This document shows, piece by piece, positions 39,561 to 48,717 of a stretch of 64,000 nt of DNA. Source of the stretch: Caulobacteraceae bacterium (GTDB taxonomy: Bacteria > Pseudomonadota > Alphaproteobacteria > Caulobacterales > Caulobacteraceae); contig CANJME010000010.1 of assembly GCA_947475875.1 (NCBI GenBank), forward strand, positions 37,615 to 101,614, written 5' to 3'. The position numbers and the translations under genes are program-made. The stretch's first letter is position 1, and each line of letters begins with the position of its first letter. Under the pieces are notes generated by a model. It was given only the letters and a program-made list of their open reading frames with translations. It searched no databases and was not told where the DNA came from.

Positions 39561-40322
39561 ATGGCCGGCCGCATCCGCCTCGGCGTCAACATCGACCACG
39601 TCGCCACCATCCGGAACGCGCGCGGCGCGGATTATCCCGATCCGGCGCGGGCTGCCGTGATTGCGCTGGAAGCGGGCGCCGACGGCATTACCGCACACCT
39701 GCGCGAAGATCGCCGCCACATTTCCGACCGCGATATCGAAAACCTCTCGGCTATGCTGCGCGAACGGGGCCGGCCGCTGAACCTTGAGATGGCCGTCACT
39801 TCGGAAATGCAGGAGATCGCGCTGCGTTACCGCCCGCCCGCCGTCTGCCTGGTGCCGGAACGGCGCGAGGAACGCACCACCGAGGGCGGCCTCGATGTCG
39901 CTGGCGGCCACAACTGGATCGCCCCCTTCGTCAAACGCCTTCGCGACAACGGCAGCCGCGTTTCCCTGTTCATCGGCGCCGATCCCCAGCAGATCGAGGC
40001 AGCGAGCCGGACCGACGCCGAAGTGGTCGAACTGCACACCGGCGCTTTTTGTGACGCCATGCGCGAGGGCCGCGCCCGGGAAGCCGGCGTGGCGCTTGAT
40101 GCCTTGCGCGCCGGCGCCCGCCAGGCTGCCGAACTGGGACTGGAAGTGCACGCCGGACACGGCATCGACTATGAGACCGTCGAGCCGGTCGCCGATATTC
40201 CACAGGTCATCGAACTCAACATCGGCCATTTCCTGGTCGGTGAGGCCATTTTCGTGGGGCTTGACCCCGCCATCCGCCGCATGCGCGCGCTGATGGACGA
40301 GGCGAGGGGGCTGACCGCGTGA
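39561..40322 (+). CDS. pdxJ: Pyridoxine 5'-phosphate synthase
   Basis: Condenses 1-deoxyxylulose 5-phosphate with 3-amino-1-hydroxyacetone phosphate in vitamin B6 synthesis. The 253-residue product begins [19 protein letters not shown], with [33 protein letters not shown] and [10 protein letters not shown] motifs. It overlaps acpS by four bases (GTGA), the pdxJ-acpS pair seen in many proteobacteria. Confidence 0.96.
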   Translation: MAGRIRLGVNIDHVATIRNARGADYPDPARAAVIALEAGADGITAHLREDRRHISDRDIENLSAMLRERGRPLNLEMAVTSEMQEIALRYRPPAVCLVPERREERTTEGGLDVAGGHNWIAPFVKRLRDNGSRVSLFIGADPQQIEAASRTDAEVVELHTGAFCDAMREGRAREAGVALDALRAGARQAAELGLEVHAGHGIDYETVEPVADIPQVIELNIGHFLVGEAIFVGLDPAIRRMRALMDEARGLTA

Positions 40323-40714
40323 TCATCGGCATCGGCTCGGACCTCTCCGACATCCGCCGTATCGAAAAGTCGCTTGAGCGGTTCGGCGAACGCTTCACCC
40401 AGCGCGTCTTCACGGAAACCGAGCGTGTCCGGTCAGAACGCAAGCCTGACCGCGCGTCCAGCTACGCCAAGCGCTTCGCCGCCAAGGAAGCCTGCGCCAA
40501 GGCGCTGGGAACGGGACTCAAGGGCGGGGTGCACCTGCGCGACATGGGCGTCGTCAACCTGCGCTCCGGCAAACCGACCATGGCGCTGACCGGCGGCGCG
40601 GCGGCGCGCCTGGCGAAAATCACCCCTGAGGGAAAGATCTCCGTCATCCACCTCTCGCTCACCGACGATCATCCTTACGCCCAGGCCTTTGTCATCATCG
40701 AGGCGACGGACTAG
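40319..40714 (+). CDS. acpS: Holo-[acyl-carrier-protein] synthase
   Basis: Transfers phosphopantetheine from CoA to acyl carrier protein. The 131-residue product starts at GTG 40319. Family motifs are [18 protein letters not shown], with the metal-binding Asp, and [14 protein letters not shown], with the second acidic ligand. The C-terminal [15 protein letters not shown] strand is typical. It is coupled to pdxJ. Confidence 0.95.
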   Translation: MIIGIGSDLSDIRRIEKSLERFGERFTQRVFTETERVRSERKPDRASSYAKRFAAKEACAKALGTGLKGGVHLRDMGVVNLRSGKPTMALTGGAAARLAKITPEGKISVIHLSLTDDHPYAQAFVIIEATD

Positions 40715-40736
40715 GCTCTCACGCGCAGGGGGCGAC

Positions 40737-41405
40737 ATGAGCAATCTGGAGCCAGAGGCGGCAAGGCCGCGCCGCGGGGTGGAAGTCTACGTCCTGAGCG
40801 TGCTGGTGGTGCTGGGCGCCATCAGCATAATTGGCCTGGTGGGTCTGAGGACGATCTACCGGCCCTTTTCCATTCCGTCCGGATCAATGGAGCCGACCCT
40901 CCGGATCGGTGACTATATGTTGACCACCCGCACCACGGCCGACAAGGCTCGCCGGGGCGATGTGCTGGTCTTCAAGGACCCGAAGGACAGTGGCTACGAC
41001 ATCGTCAAACGCCTGATCGGCTTGCCGGGCGACGAGGTCCAGATGGTCGATGGTTTTCTATATCTGAACGGCGCCCTCGTGCCCCAGGAACAAATGGATC
41101 GCCCAAAGGACCAGGACCCCTACAGCGACGTCACTGATTCCCGCGAACGCCTGCCGGAGGGTCGCGTCTATGTGATCCGGAGCGAATTCAACAACGGGCA
41201 GTTTGACAACACTGGAGTGTTCGTCGTCCCCGCCGGCCATTACTTCTTCCTGGGCGACAACCGGGACAACGCGGCCGACAGCCGGGTCAAGATGGCGCTC
41301 GGCGGAATCGAGTACGTGCCCGCCGCCAATATCTTCGCAAAGGCGACAACGTTGGTGTTCTCGACAAAGGGCGCCAGGGGGCGCTGGTTCAAGAAGGTCG
41401 AATAG
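40737..41405 (+). CDS. lepB: Signal peptidase I, divergent paralog 1
   Basis: A 222-residue S26-family leader peptidase. One membrane helix at about residues 17-38 precedes the catalytic Ser at about residue 50 (FSIPSGSMEPTL). The catalytic Lys is at about residue 91 (DIVKRLIGLPGDEV). The GDNRDNAADSR box is present. ATG 40737 follows an AGGGGG site; an upstream frame runs into acpS. This is the most diverged of three tandem lepB genes. It lacks the YSYGYSKHSIPFSPP insertion found in the other two. Confidence 0.9.
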   Translation: MSNLEPEAARPRRGVEVYVLSVLVVLGAISIIGLVGLRTIYRPFSIPSGSMEPTLRIGDYMLTTRTTADKARRGDVLVFKDPKDSGYDIVKRLIGLPGDEVQMVDGFLYLNGALVPQEQMDRPKDQDPYSDVTDSRERLPEGRVYVIRSEFNNGQFDNTGVFVVPAGHYFFLGDNRDNAADSRVKMALGGIEYVPAANIFAKATTLVFSTKGARGRWFKKVE

Positions 41406-41520
41406 CCGCCCCCATCAAAAAACAATTGTCCGGACGAGTTTTTCCTTTCGTGAAGGGTCGACATGCGATTGGTAGCGGCAACGCAAGGGCCGCATTTGGC
41501 CCACGCATTGAAATTCCCGG

Positions 41521-42300
41521 ATGGATGACAGCTTGATCGTTTCTGAAGACCCCACGCGCCCCGGCGCTGGCAACGCGCTTGCCGAGGTGGTCGAGATCGC
41601 CAGGACGGTGGTCTATGCCCTGGCGATTGCGCTGGTGCTGCGGGTGTTCCTGTTCCAGCCCTTCACCATTCCGTCGGGCTCAATGATCCCGACGCTGCAA
41701 CTGGGCGACTACATCATCGTAACCAAGTACAGTTACGGCTATTCGAAGCACTCGATCCCGTTCAGCCCGCCGATCTTCAAGGGCCGCATCTTCGGCCGCG
41801 CCCCCCAACGCGGCGATATCGTCGTCTTCAAAGACACCAAGGATAACCGCACCGACTATATCAAGCGGTTGATCGGCCTGCCTGGCGATCGCATCGAGGT
41901 CTATGATGGCGTTGTCTATCTCAACGGCCGCCCGATCCAGCAAAGGGTGCTGCCGGCGGCGACCCTGAATGAGTTCTCAGGGGTGACCACCATCGAGGAA
42001 ACCCTGCCAAGCGGTCGACGCTACACCACCCAGGACATCAACCCCAACAGCGCCGGCGACAATGCCGGCAAGTTCGTGGTCCCGCGGGGCAAGTACTTCT
42101 TCATGGGCGACAATCGCGATGATTCCGCCGACAGCCGATTCATGTCGGTGGGCGGGGAAGGCATCGGCTATGTACCGGCCGAAAACCTGGTCGGCCGGGC
42201 CCGCATCATCCTGTTCTCCTGGGACCACGTAAAGCTCTACAACCCCATCACCTGGTTCACCCGCGCCCGTCCCGAGCGGTTCTTCCACGTGCTGCACTGA
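41521..42300 (+). CDS. lepB: Signal peptidase I, paralog 2
   Basis: A 259-residue leader peptidase that cuts signal peptides on the periplasmic face. A membrane helix lies at about 26-44. The catalytic Ser is about residue 54 (FTIPSGSMIPTL) and the Lys about residue 115 (DYIKRLIGLPGDRI). The IPFSPPIFKGRIF insertion and the GDNRDDSADSR box follow. The 115-base gap upstream has an A/T-rich part and a hairpin (GGGCC-GCATTT-GGCCC, 41487-41502), so it may have its own promoter. It is highly similar to paralog 3. Confidence 0.93.
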   Translation: MDDSLIVSEDPTRPGAGNALAEVVEIARTVVYALAIALVLRVFLFQPFTIPSGSMIPTLQLGDYIIVTKYSYGYSKHSIPFSPPIFKGRIFGRAPQRGDIVVFKDTKDNRTDYIKRLIGLPGDRIEVYDGVVYLNGRPIQQRVLPAATLNEFSGVTTIEETLPSGRRYTTQDINPNSAGDNAGKFVVPRGKYFFMGDNRDDSADSRFMSVGGEGIGYVPAENLVGRARIILFSWDHVKLYNPITWFTRARPERFFHVLH

Positions 42301-42374
42301 TCGGGCCGCGCTTGCGGTAGGTCGCCCAAGCCGCTAGCTACCCCCTCAATCTCTCGAAGGATTTTTCCCCCCAC

Positions 42375-43154
42375 ATGGATGCCGAGCTTCCGAACAACGG
42401 TGACGGTCCCGTCGCCTCTGCCGCCAAGAGCGCGGCCGACGAATTCGTCGAGATCGTCAAAACCATCGCCTATGCGCTGGGCATCGCGCTGGTTCTGCGC
42501 GTGCTGCTCTTCCAGCCTTTCACCATTCCCTCGGGCTCGATGATCCCGAACCTGGAAATCGGCGATTACATCATCGTCACCAAATACAGCTACGGCTACT
42601 CCAGGCACTCGATCCCGTTCAGCCCGCCGATCTTCAAGGGCCGCCTGTTCGCCCAATCTCCTCACCGGGGCGATATCGTCGTTTTCAAGGACACCAAGGA
42701 TAACCGCACCGACTATATCAAGCGGCTGATCGGCCTGCCGGGCGACCGCATCCAGGTGACCGACGGCGTCGTTTATCTGAACGATCATCCGATCCCGCAA
42801 CGGCCGTTGGCGGCGGATAAGTCCGATGGCCTGACGGGCGTCACCAAGATCGAGGAAACCCTGCCCAGTGGGCGCAAGTACATCACCCAGAGCGAGTACG
42901 AGAACGGCGGCAACGACAATACCGGCGTCTTCCTGGTGCCCCAGGGCTATTACTTCTTCATGGGCGACAACCGCGACAACTCGGCTGACAGCCGGGTCAA
43001 GCAGGCCCTGGGCGGGGTCGAGTACGTGCCTGCCGAGAACCTGGTCGGCAGAGCGCGGGTAATCCTGTTCTCCTGGGACGGAGCCAAGCTCTACAATCCC
43101 ATCACCTGGTTCACCAAGGCGCGGGTGGGCCGGTTCTTCCACGGTTTGCACTAG
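42375..43154 (+). CDS. lepB: Signal peptidase I, paralog 3
   Basis: A 259-residue leader peptidase with membrane helix at about 28-45, catalytic Ser near residue 55, catalytic Lys near residue 116, and GDNRDNSADSR. It is nearly collinear with paralog 2, including the IPFSPPIFKGRLF insertion and the FSWDGAKLYNPITWFT C-terminus. It is three bases before rnc, the usual lepB-rnc-era-recO arrangement, so this is probably the ancestral copy. Confidence 0.94.
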   Translation: MDAELPNNGDGPVASAAKSAADEFVEIVKTIAYALGIALVLRVLLFQPFTIPSGSMIPNLEIGDYIIVTKYSYGYSRHSIPFSPPIFKGRLFAQSPHRGDIVVFKDTKDNRTDYIKRLIGLPGDRIQVTDGVVYLNDHPIPQRPLAADKSDGLTGVTKIEETLPSGRKYITQSEYENGGNDNTGVFLVPQGYYFFMGDNRDNSADSRVKQALGGVEYVPAENLVGRARVILFSWDGAKLYNPITWFTKARVGRFFHGLH

Positions 43155-43157
43155 GCC

Positions 43158-43862
43158 TTGGCAGACAACCCCCGAGTGGCGGCGGTCCGGGCCCTCGAGG
43201 CGACCCTGGCCCATCGCTTCTCCGATCCCGATCTTCTGGAGCGCGCCTTGACCCACCCATCCGTCGGCGACGGCGCGCGCACCGTACGCCATTATGAGCG
43301 GCTGGAGTTCCTGGGGGATCGCGTTCTGGGCCTGCTCGCCGCCGAGCGCTTGCTGGCGCTCGATCCGGACGCCCGGGAAGGTGAGATGTCCCCCAGGCTC
43401 GCGTCGGTGGTCAATGGCAAGGCCTGCGCCCGTGTCGCCCGGCGGCTCGGCATCGGACCGGCGCTGAAGCTCTCGCCGGCTGAAACCAAAAACGGCGGGC
43501 GCGACAAGGACACCATCCTGGGCGACGCCTGCGAAGCGGTGATGGCGGCGCTCTATATCGACGGCGGGCTGGAAGTCGCCCGCGCGTTTTTCCTGAAGTT
43601 CTGGGCCGAGGAATTCGCCGCCCTCAAGGTCGAGCAGACCAAGGACGCCAAGACGCAATTGCAGGAATGGGCGCAGGGGCAGGGATTGCCTCTGCCGGTC
43701 TATCGGGTGGTCGAGCGTTCGGGGCCCGACCACGCACCCAATTTTACGGTCGAAGTCTTTGTGGAAGGACTGGGCGCCGAGAACGCTCATGGCCGTTCAC
43801 GACAGGACGCTGAAAAAGCCGCGGCCCTGGTCATGTTGATGAAGCGCGAGGGCCACATATGA
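43158..43862 (+). CDS. rnc: Ribonuclease III
   Basis: Double-strand-specific endoribonuclease for rRNA and mRNA processing. The 234-residue product starts at TTG 43158. The catalytic signature is RLEFLGDRVLGLLAAERLL, with a second acidic pair in GDACEAVMAALYIDGG. The C-terminal double-stranded RNA-binding domain begins near residue 160 (KTQLQEWAQGQGLPLPVY). The stop overlaps the start of era. Confidence 0.95.
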   Translation: MADNPRVAAVRALEATLAHRFSDPDLLERALTHPSVGDGARTVRHYERLEFLGDRVLGLLAAERLLALDPDAREGEMSPRLASVVNGKACARVARRLGIGPALKLSPAETKNGGRDKDTILGDACEAVMAALYIDGGLEVARAFFLKFWAEEFAALKVEQTKDAKTQLQEWAQGQGLPLPVYRVVERSGPDHAPNFTVEVFVEGLGAENAHGRSRQDAEKAAALVMLMKREGHI

Positions 43863-44845
43863 CGCGCTCAGACGGCAATGACGACCGCGCTGAAGCAGCG
43901 AGCCGCGAGGCGAGCGTTAGCGCGACGAAAAAGAGGGCCGGTTTCGCGGCGATCATCGGCGCGCCCAACGCCGGCAAATCGACGCTGGTCAACCGGCTGG
44001 TTGGCGCCAAGGTCTCGATCGTCACCCAGAAGGTCCAGACCACCCGCTTTCCGGTCAAGGGCGTGGCCATGGCGGGCGAAGCCCAGATCGTGCTGGTCGA
44101 TACGCCCGGGATCTTCAAGCCGCGCCGCCGGCTCGACCGCGCCATGGTGCGCGCCGCCCACACCCACGCCAGCGACGCCGACGTTGTGGTCCATCTCGTC
44201 GACGCCCACGCCGAGGAAAGCACCAAGCCCGGCGACAAGCGCTCGGCCGAAGACGCCGAGATGATCACCGAGAGCCTGGTGGCCGCCGGCGGCAAGACCA
44301 TCCTGGTGCTGAACAAGATCGACCTTGTTAAACGCGACCACCTGCTGGCCCTCAGCCAGCGCCTCTATGAGACCGGCGCCTACGACGAGGTCTTCATGGT
44401 CTCGGCCCACAACGGGTCCGGCGTCGACGATCTGAAAGCAGCGCTCGCCGCCCGGATGCCCGAGAGCGAATGGCTTTACCCGGCCGACCAGACCGCCGAC
44501 CTGCCGGTTCGCCTGCTCGCCGCCGAGATCACCCGCGAAAAGCTCTACCTGCGCGTCCACGAGGAACTGCCCTACAATCTTACCGTCGAGACCACCGCCT
44601 TTGACGAAAAGAAGGACGGCTCGGCGCGCGTCGAACAGACGATCTATGTGGAGCGCGAAAGCCAGCGGCCGATCATCCTCGGCAAGGGCGGGGCGACCAT
44701 CAAGTGGATCGGCGAGGCGGCCCGCAAGGACCTGGGCGAGATTCTCGACCGCACCATCCACCTCTTCCTGCAGGTGAAAGTCCGTGAAGGGTGGCAGGAA
44801 GAGCGCGCGTTCTATACCGGCGTTGGCCTGGATTTCGACGTATAA
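43859..44845 (+). CDS. era: GTPase Era with repeat-encoded N-terminal extension
   Basis: Essential GTPase in 16S rRNA maturation. The 328-residue product has G1 GAPNAGKSTLVNRL, G3 VDTPGIFKP, G4 NKID, and a C-terminal KH domain with IILGKGGATIKWIGEAARKDL. About 35 residues precede G1, longer than usual. Residues about 12-25 (EAASREASVSATKK) are encoded by an interspersed DNA repeat (43893-43932) that also occurs near pdhC. It overlaps rnc by four bases. Confidence 0.95.
   Translation: MTRSDGNDDRAEAASREASVSATKKRAGFAAIIGAPNAGKSTLVNRLVGAKVSIVTQKVQTTRFPVKGVAMAGEAQIVLVDTPGIFKPRRRLDRAMVRAAHTHASDADVVVHLVDAHAEESTKPGDKRSAEDAEMITESLVAAGGKTILVLNKIDLVKRDHLLALSQRLYETGAYDEVFMVSAHNGSGVDDLKAALAARMPESEWLYPADQTADLPVRLLAAEITREKLYLRVHEELPYNLTVETTAFDEKKDGSARVEQTIYVERESQRPIILGKGGATIKWIGEAARKDLGEILDRTIHLFLQVKVREGWQEERAFYTGVGLDFDV
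43893..43932 (+). repeat. Interspersed repeat, copy B (inside era)
   Basis: A 40-base match to the repeat at 10980-11018: AAGCAGCGAG at the left and GCGACGAAAAA at the right, with one single-base gap and a few substitutions between. It is read in frame as part of the Era N-terminal extension, just before the GTPase domain. Confidence 0.65.
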
Positions 44846-44851
44846 GGCGCG

Positions 44852-45583
44852 ATGGAATTCGACGACGAGGCTTTCGTTCTGTCCGCCCGCGCTCATGGTG
44901 AAACGGGCGCGATCGTCGAGCTCCTCACCCAGTCCCACGGCCGCTATGCCGCCCACATCGCTGGCGGCGCTTCACGCAGGATGAAGCCTTTTCTGCAGGG
45001 CGGCGCCCGGGTCATCGCCAGCTTCCGCGCCCGTACAGCCGACCAACTGGGCTCGGCAACGCTGGAGCCGGTAGGCGAGGGGCCGTCTGCCCTGTTCGAC
45101 GATCCCCTGGCGCTGGCGGGCCTCGCCGCCGCCGCCGCCTTGACCGCCCAGGCCCTGCCGGAACGTGAACCCCATCCCGGGGTATTCCTGGCGCTGGAAG
45201 CGTTATCGTCAGCCCTGCTGCACCCGGAGATCTGGCCAGCCGTCTATGTCCGCTTTGAAGCCGGCCTGCTGCAGGAACTCGGTTTCGGTCTCGACCTCAC
45301 GAAGTGCGCCGCAACCGGCGTTGTCGACGACCTGATCTACGTCAGCCCCCGAACCGGCCGAGCCGTCAGCGCCACAGCGGGCGAGGAATACAAGGACAAG
45401 TTGCTCGCCCTCCCTCCCTTCATGCTCGGCGCCCAGGCCGGCCTTCGCCCGGGAGAAATCGGCCAGGGGCTCGATCTCACCGGCCACTTCCTGGAAACCT
45501 TCGTTTTCGCTGCCCTCAACAAGCCGCTTCCGCCCGCCCGCGTGTGGCTGATAGACCGGCTGCGCGACGCCCAGCGATTATAG
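44852..45583 (+). CDS. recO: DNA repair protein RecO
   Basis: Loads RecA with RecF/RecR and anneals DNA in recombinational repair. The 243-residue product has the N-terminal OB-fold start (MEFDDEAFVLSARAHGETGAIVELLTQSHGR) interrupted only by variation, and the helical C-terminal domain with FEAGLLQELGFGLDLTKCA and LPPFM. It follows era by six bases, as in many proteobacteria. Confidence 0.93.
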   Translation: MEFDDEAFVLSARAHGETGAIVELLTQSHGRYAAHIAGGASRRMKPFLQGGARVIASFRARTADQLGSATLEPVGEGPSALFDDPLALAGLAAAAALTAQALPEREPHPGVFLALEALSSALLHPEIWPAVYVRFEAGLLQELGFGLDLTKCAATGVVDDLIYVSPRTGRAVSATAGEEYKDKLLALPPFMLGAQAGLRPGEIGQGLDLTGHFLETFVFAALNKPLPPARVWLIDRLRDAQRL

Positions 45584-45592
45584 GAAGCATCC

Positions 45593-46117
45593 ATGGCAAG
45601 ACTGATCCTCAGCGTGGTCGGCAGCGACAGGCCGGGCCTGACCCAGGCTCTGGCCGAGGCGGTCCTTTCGGCCGGCGGCAACTGGCTGGAGAGCCACTTG
45701 TCCCGGCTTGGCGGCCTTTATGTCGGCTCGGTGCTGGTCGAACTCAATCCTGCCGATGTCGAGCGCCTTCGCGAGGCCGTCAGCGCCGTTGACGGCAAAG
45801 GCCTGGAGGTGCGCATCGCCTCCAGCATCGAAACGCCAGCGACCGGCGGCCTGGCCGTTTCCTTCCATCTCGTCGGCCAGGACCGCCCCGGCATCGTGCG
45901 CCAGGTGACGGCGGCGCTCGCCGCGATCGAGGTCAATATCGAAGACTTCGACACCCGCATCCGCGCCGAGCCCTATTCCGGCGCCGCCCTTTTTGAATTG
46001 GAAGCGCGCCTTCGCCTGCCGCGCGGCCTCTCGGCCGACAAGGTTCAGGCGGCCCTGGAAGCCATATCCGGCGAGATCATGGTGGATATCAAGCTGACGC
46101 CCGCCGACGAGGGGTGA
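45593..46117 (+). CDS. Tandem ACT-domain protein (GcvR-like)
   Basis: A 174-residue protein made of two ACT domains: residues about 3-75 (LILSVVGSDRPGLTQALAEAV) and about 88-165 (VSFHLVGQDRPGIVRQVTAAL). This layout resembles GcvR, the repressor partner of the glycine cleavage activator in enteric bacteria. The regulated process here is not known. It lies between recO and parC and starts ten bases after recO. Confidence 0.82.
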   Translation: MARLILSVVGSDRPGLTQALAEAVLSAGGNWLESHLSRLGGLYVGSVLVELNPADVERLREAVSAVDGKGLEVRIASSIETPATGGLAVSFHLVGQDRPGIVRQVTAALAAIEVNIEDFDTRIRAEPYSGAALFELEARLRLPRGLSADKVQAALEAISGEIMVDIKLTPADEG

Positions 46118-46194
46118 TTGACCGTCCGCTCCAGGCGCGGCGGCGCTCTTCCTTGAGGTAAGGTGGCTCAAAGGCCCATACCGATTCGCATTCC

Positions 46195-48438
46195 ATGAAC
46201 GCCATCACCCCACCGCCGGAAGACGGCGGCCGCATTATTGATGAACCGCTCACCGAGGCCCTGTCCCGGCGATACCTGGCCTATGCGCTGTCGACGATTT
46301 CATCCCGAGCCCTGCCGGATGTGCGCGATGGGCTGAAGCCGGTGCAGCGGCGGGTGCTCTACGCCATGCAGCGCATGAAGCTCGGCTCCAAAGGCGCGGC
46401 CCGCAAGTGCGCCAAGGTCGTGGGCGATGTGATGGGCAGCTATCACCCCCATGGTGACCAGTCGATCTATGACGCCCTGGTGCGGCTGACCCAGGAGTTT
46501 GCCCAGCGCTATCCCCTGGTCGATGGCCAGGGCAATTTCGGCAATATCGACGGCGATAACGCCGCGGCCATGCGCTACACTGAGTGCCGCCTGACCGAAG
46601 CGGCCGAGCTCTTGCTTGACGGTCTCGACGAGGAAGCCGTCGATTTCAAACCCACCTACGATGGTGGCGACGAAGAACCGGTCGTCCTGCCCGCCGGGTT
46701 CCCCAATCTGCTTGCCAATGGCTCCACGGGAATCGCCGTCGGTATGGCGACCTCGATCCCGCCCCACAACGCCGGCGAATTGATCGATGCGTGCCTCGTT
46801 CTGCTCGAGCGCCCCGACGCCACCACCGCCGACCTTATGGAGCGGGTTCAGGGCCCGGACTTCCCGACCGGCGGGGTCATCGTCGAGCCGCGCGCAAGCC
46901 TGCTCGAAACCTACGAGACGGGCAGGGGGGCCGTGCGGACCCGCGCCCGCTGGAGCGTTGAGGAAACCGGCCGCGGCGGCTGGCGGGTCGTGGTCACCGA
47001 GATCCCGTATCAGGTCCGCAAGGCCGATCTGATCGAGGCGCTGGCCGACCTGATCGAAAACAAGAAGGCGCCGCTGCTCGGCGACGTGCGCGACGAGAGC
47101 GCCGAGGACGTGCGGCTGATCCTTGAGCCCAAGACCCGCAACATCGAACCCGAGATGCTGATGGAGAGCCTGTTCAAGCTCTCGGCGCTGGAAACTCGCT
47201 TCTCGGTCAATATGAACGTCCTCGACGCGCGCGGAACGCCCGGCGTCATGGGCCTGAAGTCGTTGCTGCAGTCGTTCCTTGATCACCGGCGCGAGGTGCT
47301 GGTCCGCCGCGCCCGCTTCCGCCTGGGCAAGATCGAGGCCCGGCTGCACATCCTCGAAGGGCTGCTGATCGTCTTCCTCAACCTCGATGAAGTCATCCGG
47401 ATCGTCCGCTACGAAGAAGACCCCAAGGCCCGCCTGATCGAGGCTTTTGAGCTGACCGACATCCAGGCCGAGGCAATCCTCAACACGCGCCTGCGCCAAC
47501 TCGCCAAGCTGGAAGAGATGGAACTGCGCCGTGAACACGCAGGCCTCGCCGAAGAGCGCGACGGTATCAACGCCCTGCTGGCCTCCGAGCGCCAGCAGTG
47601 GAAGCTGGTGGGATCGGGGCTGCGCCACGTGCGCGATCTTATCGGGGCGGGAACCGCGCTCGGGAAACGCCGCACCACCTTCGCCGACGCGCCCGAGATC
47701 GACGTCTCCGCCGCCGCCGAGGCGATGATCACCCGCGAGCCGATCACCGTCATCCTGTCCGAACGCGGCTGGATCAGAGCCGCGAAAGGCAAGGTCGAGG
47801 ATCCATCCGAACTGAAGTTCAAGGAGGGCGACAAGTTAGCCACCATTCTTCCCGCTGAAACAACGGACAAACTGATTATCTTCGCGTCAGATGGACGCTT
47901 CTTCGCCCTGGCTTGCGACAAGCTGCCAGGGGCGCGCGGTCACGGCGAGCCGGTGCGCCTGATGATCGACCTCGACGACAAGACCGACATCATCGACGTC
48001 TTTGCCTACAAGCCCGGCCGCAAGCGCGTGATCGCATCGAAAGCCGGCTACGGCTTCCTGCTGCCCGAGGACGAAACCCTGTCGACCCGCCGGGCCGGCA
48101 AGCAGGTGCTCAATGTCGACGGGACCAAGGCCCTGATCTGCCAGGTCGCGGAAGGTGATCACCTGGCCGTCATCGGCGACAACGGCAAGATCCTGGCCTT
48201 CCCGCTGGACGAATTGCCCGAAATGCCCCGCGGCAAGGGCGTGAAGCTGCAGTCCTATCGTGAGGGCGCCATGCGCGACGCCCTCGTGTTCAACGCCGCC
48301 GCCGGCATCGCCACTGTCGATCCCTCCGGCCGCACCCGGGTCTGGGAGGAATGGCGTGAGTGGCTGGGCAAACGCGCCGCCGCCGGGCGCGTGGCGCCGA
48401 AGGGTTTCCCCGCCAGCAAACGGTTCCGGCCGAAGTAG
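46195..48438 (+). CDS. parC: DNA topoisomerase IV subunit A
   Basis: Decatenates replicated chromosomes together with ParE. The 747-residue product has the breakage-reunion domain with RALPDVRDGLKPVQRRVLYA, VMGSYHPHGDQSIYDALVRL and the catalytic Tyr in AAMRYTECRL, followed by a beta-pinwheel C-terminal domain. Length and the SYHPHGDQSIYD region favour ParC over GyrA. The following gene starts three bases after the stop. Confidence 0.95.
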   Translation: MNAITPPPEDGGRIIDEPLTEALSRRYLAYALSTISSRALPDVRDGLKPVQRRVLYAMQRMKLGSKGAARKCAKVVGDVMGSYHPHGDQSIYDALVRLTQEFAQRYPLVDGQGNFGNIDGDNAAAMRYTECRLTEAAELLLDGLDEEAVDFKPTYDGGDEEPVVLPAGFPNLLANGSTGIAVGMATSIPPHNAGELIDACLVLLERPDATTADLMERVQGPDFPTGGVIVEPRASLLETYETGRGAVRTRARWSVEETGRGGWRVVVTEIPYQVRKADLIEALADLIENKKAPLLGDVRDESAEDVRLILEPKTRNIEPEMLMESLFKLSALETRFSVNMNVLDARGTPGVMGLKSLLQSFLDHRREVLVRRARFRLGKIEARLHILEGLLIVFLNLDEVIRIVRYEEDPKARLIEAFELTDIQAEAILNTRLRQLAKLEEMELRREHAGLAEERDGINALLASERQQWKLVGSGLRHVRDLIGAGTALGKRRTTFADAPEIDVSAAAEAMITREPITVILSERGWIRAAKGKVEDPSELKFKEGDKLATILPAETTDKLIIFASDGRFFALACDKLPGARGHGEPVRLMIDLDDKTDIIDVFAYKPGRKRVIASKAGYGFLLPEDETLSTRRAGKQVLNVDGTKALICQVAEGDHLAVIGDNGKILAFPLDELPEMPRGKGVKLQSYREGAMRDALVFNAAAGIATVDPSGRTRVWEEWREWLGKRAAAGRVAPKGFPASKRFRPK

Positions 48439-48441
48439 CCG

Positions 48442-48717
48442 ATGCGGCTCCTGGCCACATTGGATCTGACCGACGCCGACCGGGCGCTTTTCCAGGCCTA
48501 TGAGGCCCTGGTCTTGCCTTACCTCGCCGATCACGGCGGCCGCATGGAGCGGCGTTTGCGCAGTCTCGACGGGGCCATCGAGGTGCATCTGCTGCACTTT
48601 GCCACCCCCGAGGGCGTGCAGGCCTATCTCAACGATCCGCGCCGGGGCGATTCCACTGAGCTCTGGCTTCGCTGCGGCGTCAGGGCGAGCGTCATCCAGG
48701 TGGAAGACGTCGCATGA
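48442..48717 (+). CDS. Small DUF1330-like (ferredoxin-like fold) protein
   Basis: A 91-residue cytoplasmic protein with alternating strands and helices (MRLLATLDLTDADRALFQAY ... EVHLLHFATPEGVQAYLND), the pattern of dimeric alpha-beta barrel proteins such as DUF1330. Function unknown. It sits three bases after parC and overlaps the next gene by four bases, so it is part of the parC transcript. Confidence 0.6.
   Translation: MRLLATLDLTDADRALFQAYEALVLPYLADHGGRMERRLRSLDGAIEVHLLHFATPEGVQAYLNDPRRGDSTELWLRCGVRASVIQVEDVA

Noticed and set aside
41406..41520. Terminator after lepB paralog 1 (A-run and T-run around 41420-41445)
   Set aside because: The A-run and T-run are not joined by a convincing paired stem; the only clear hairpin nearby (41487-41502) lacks a T-run.
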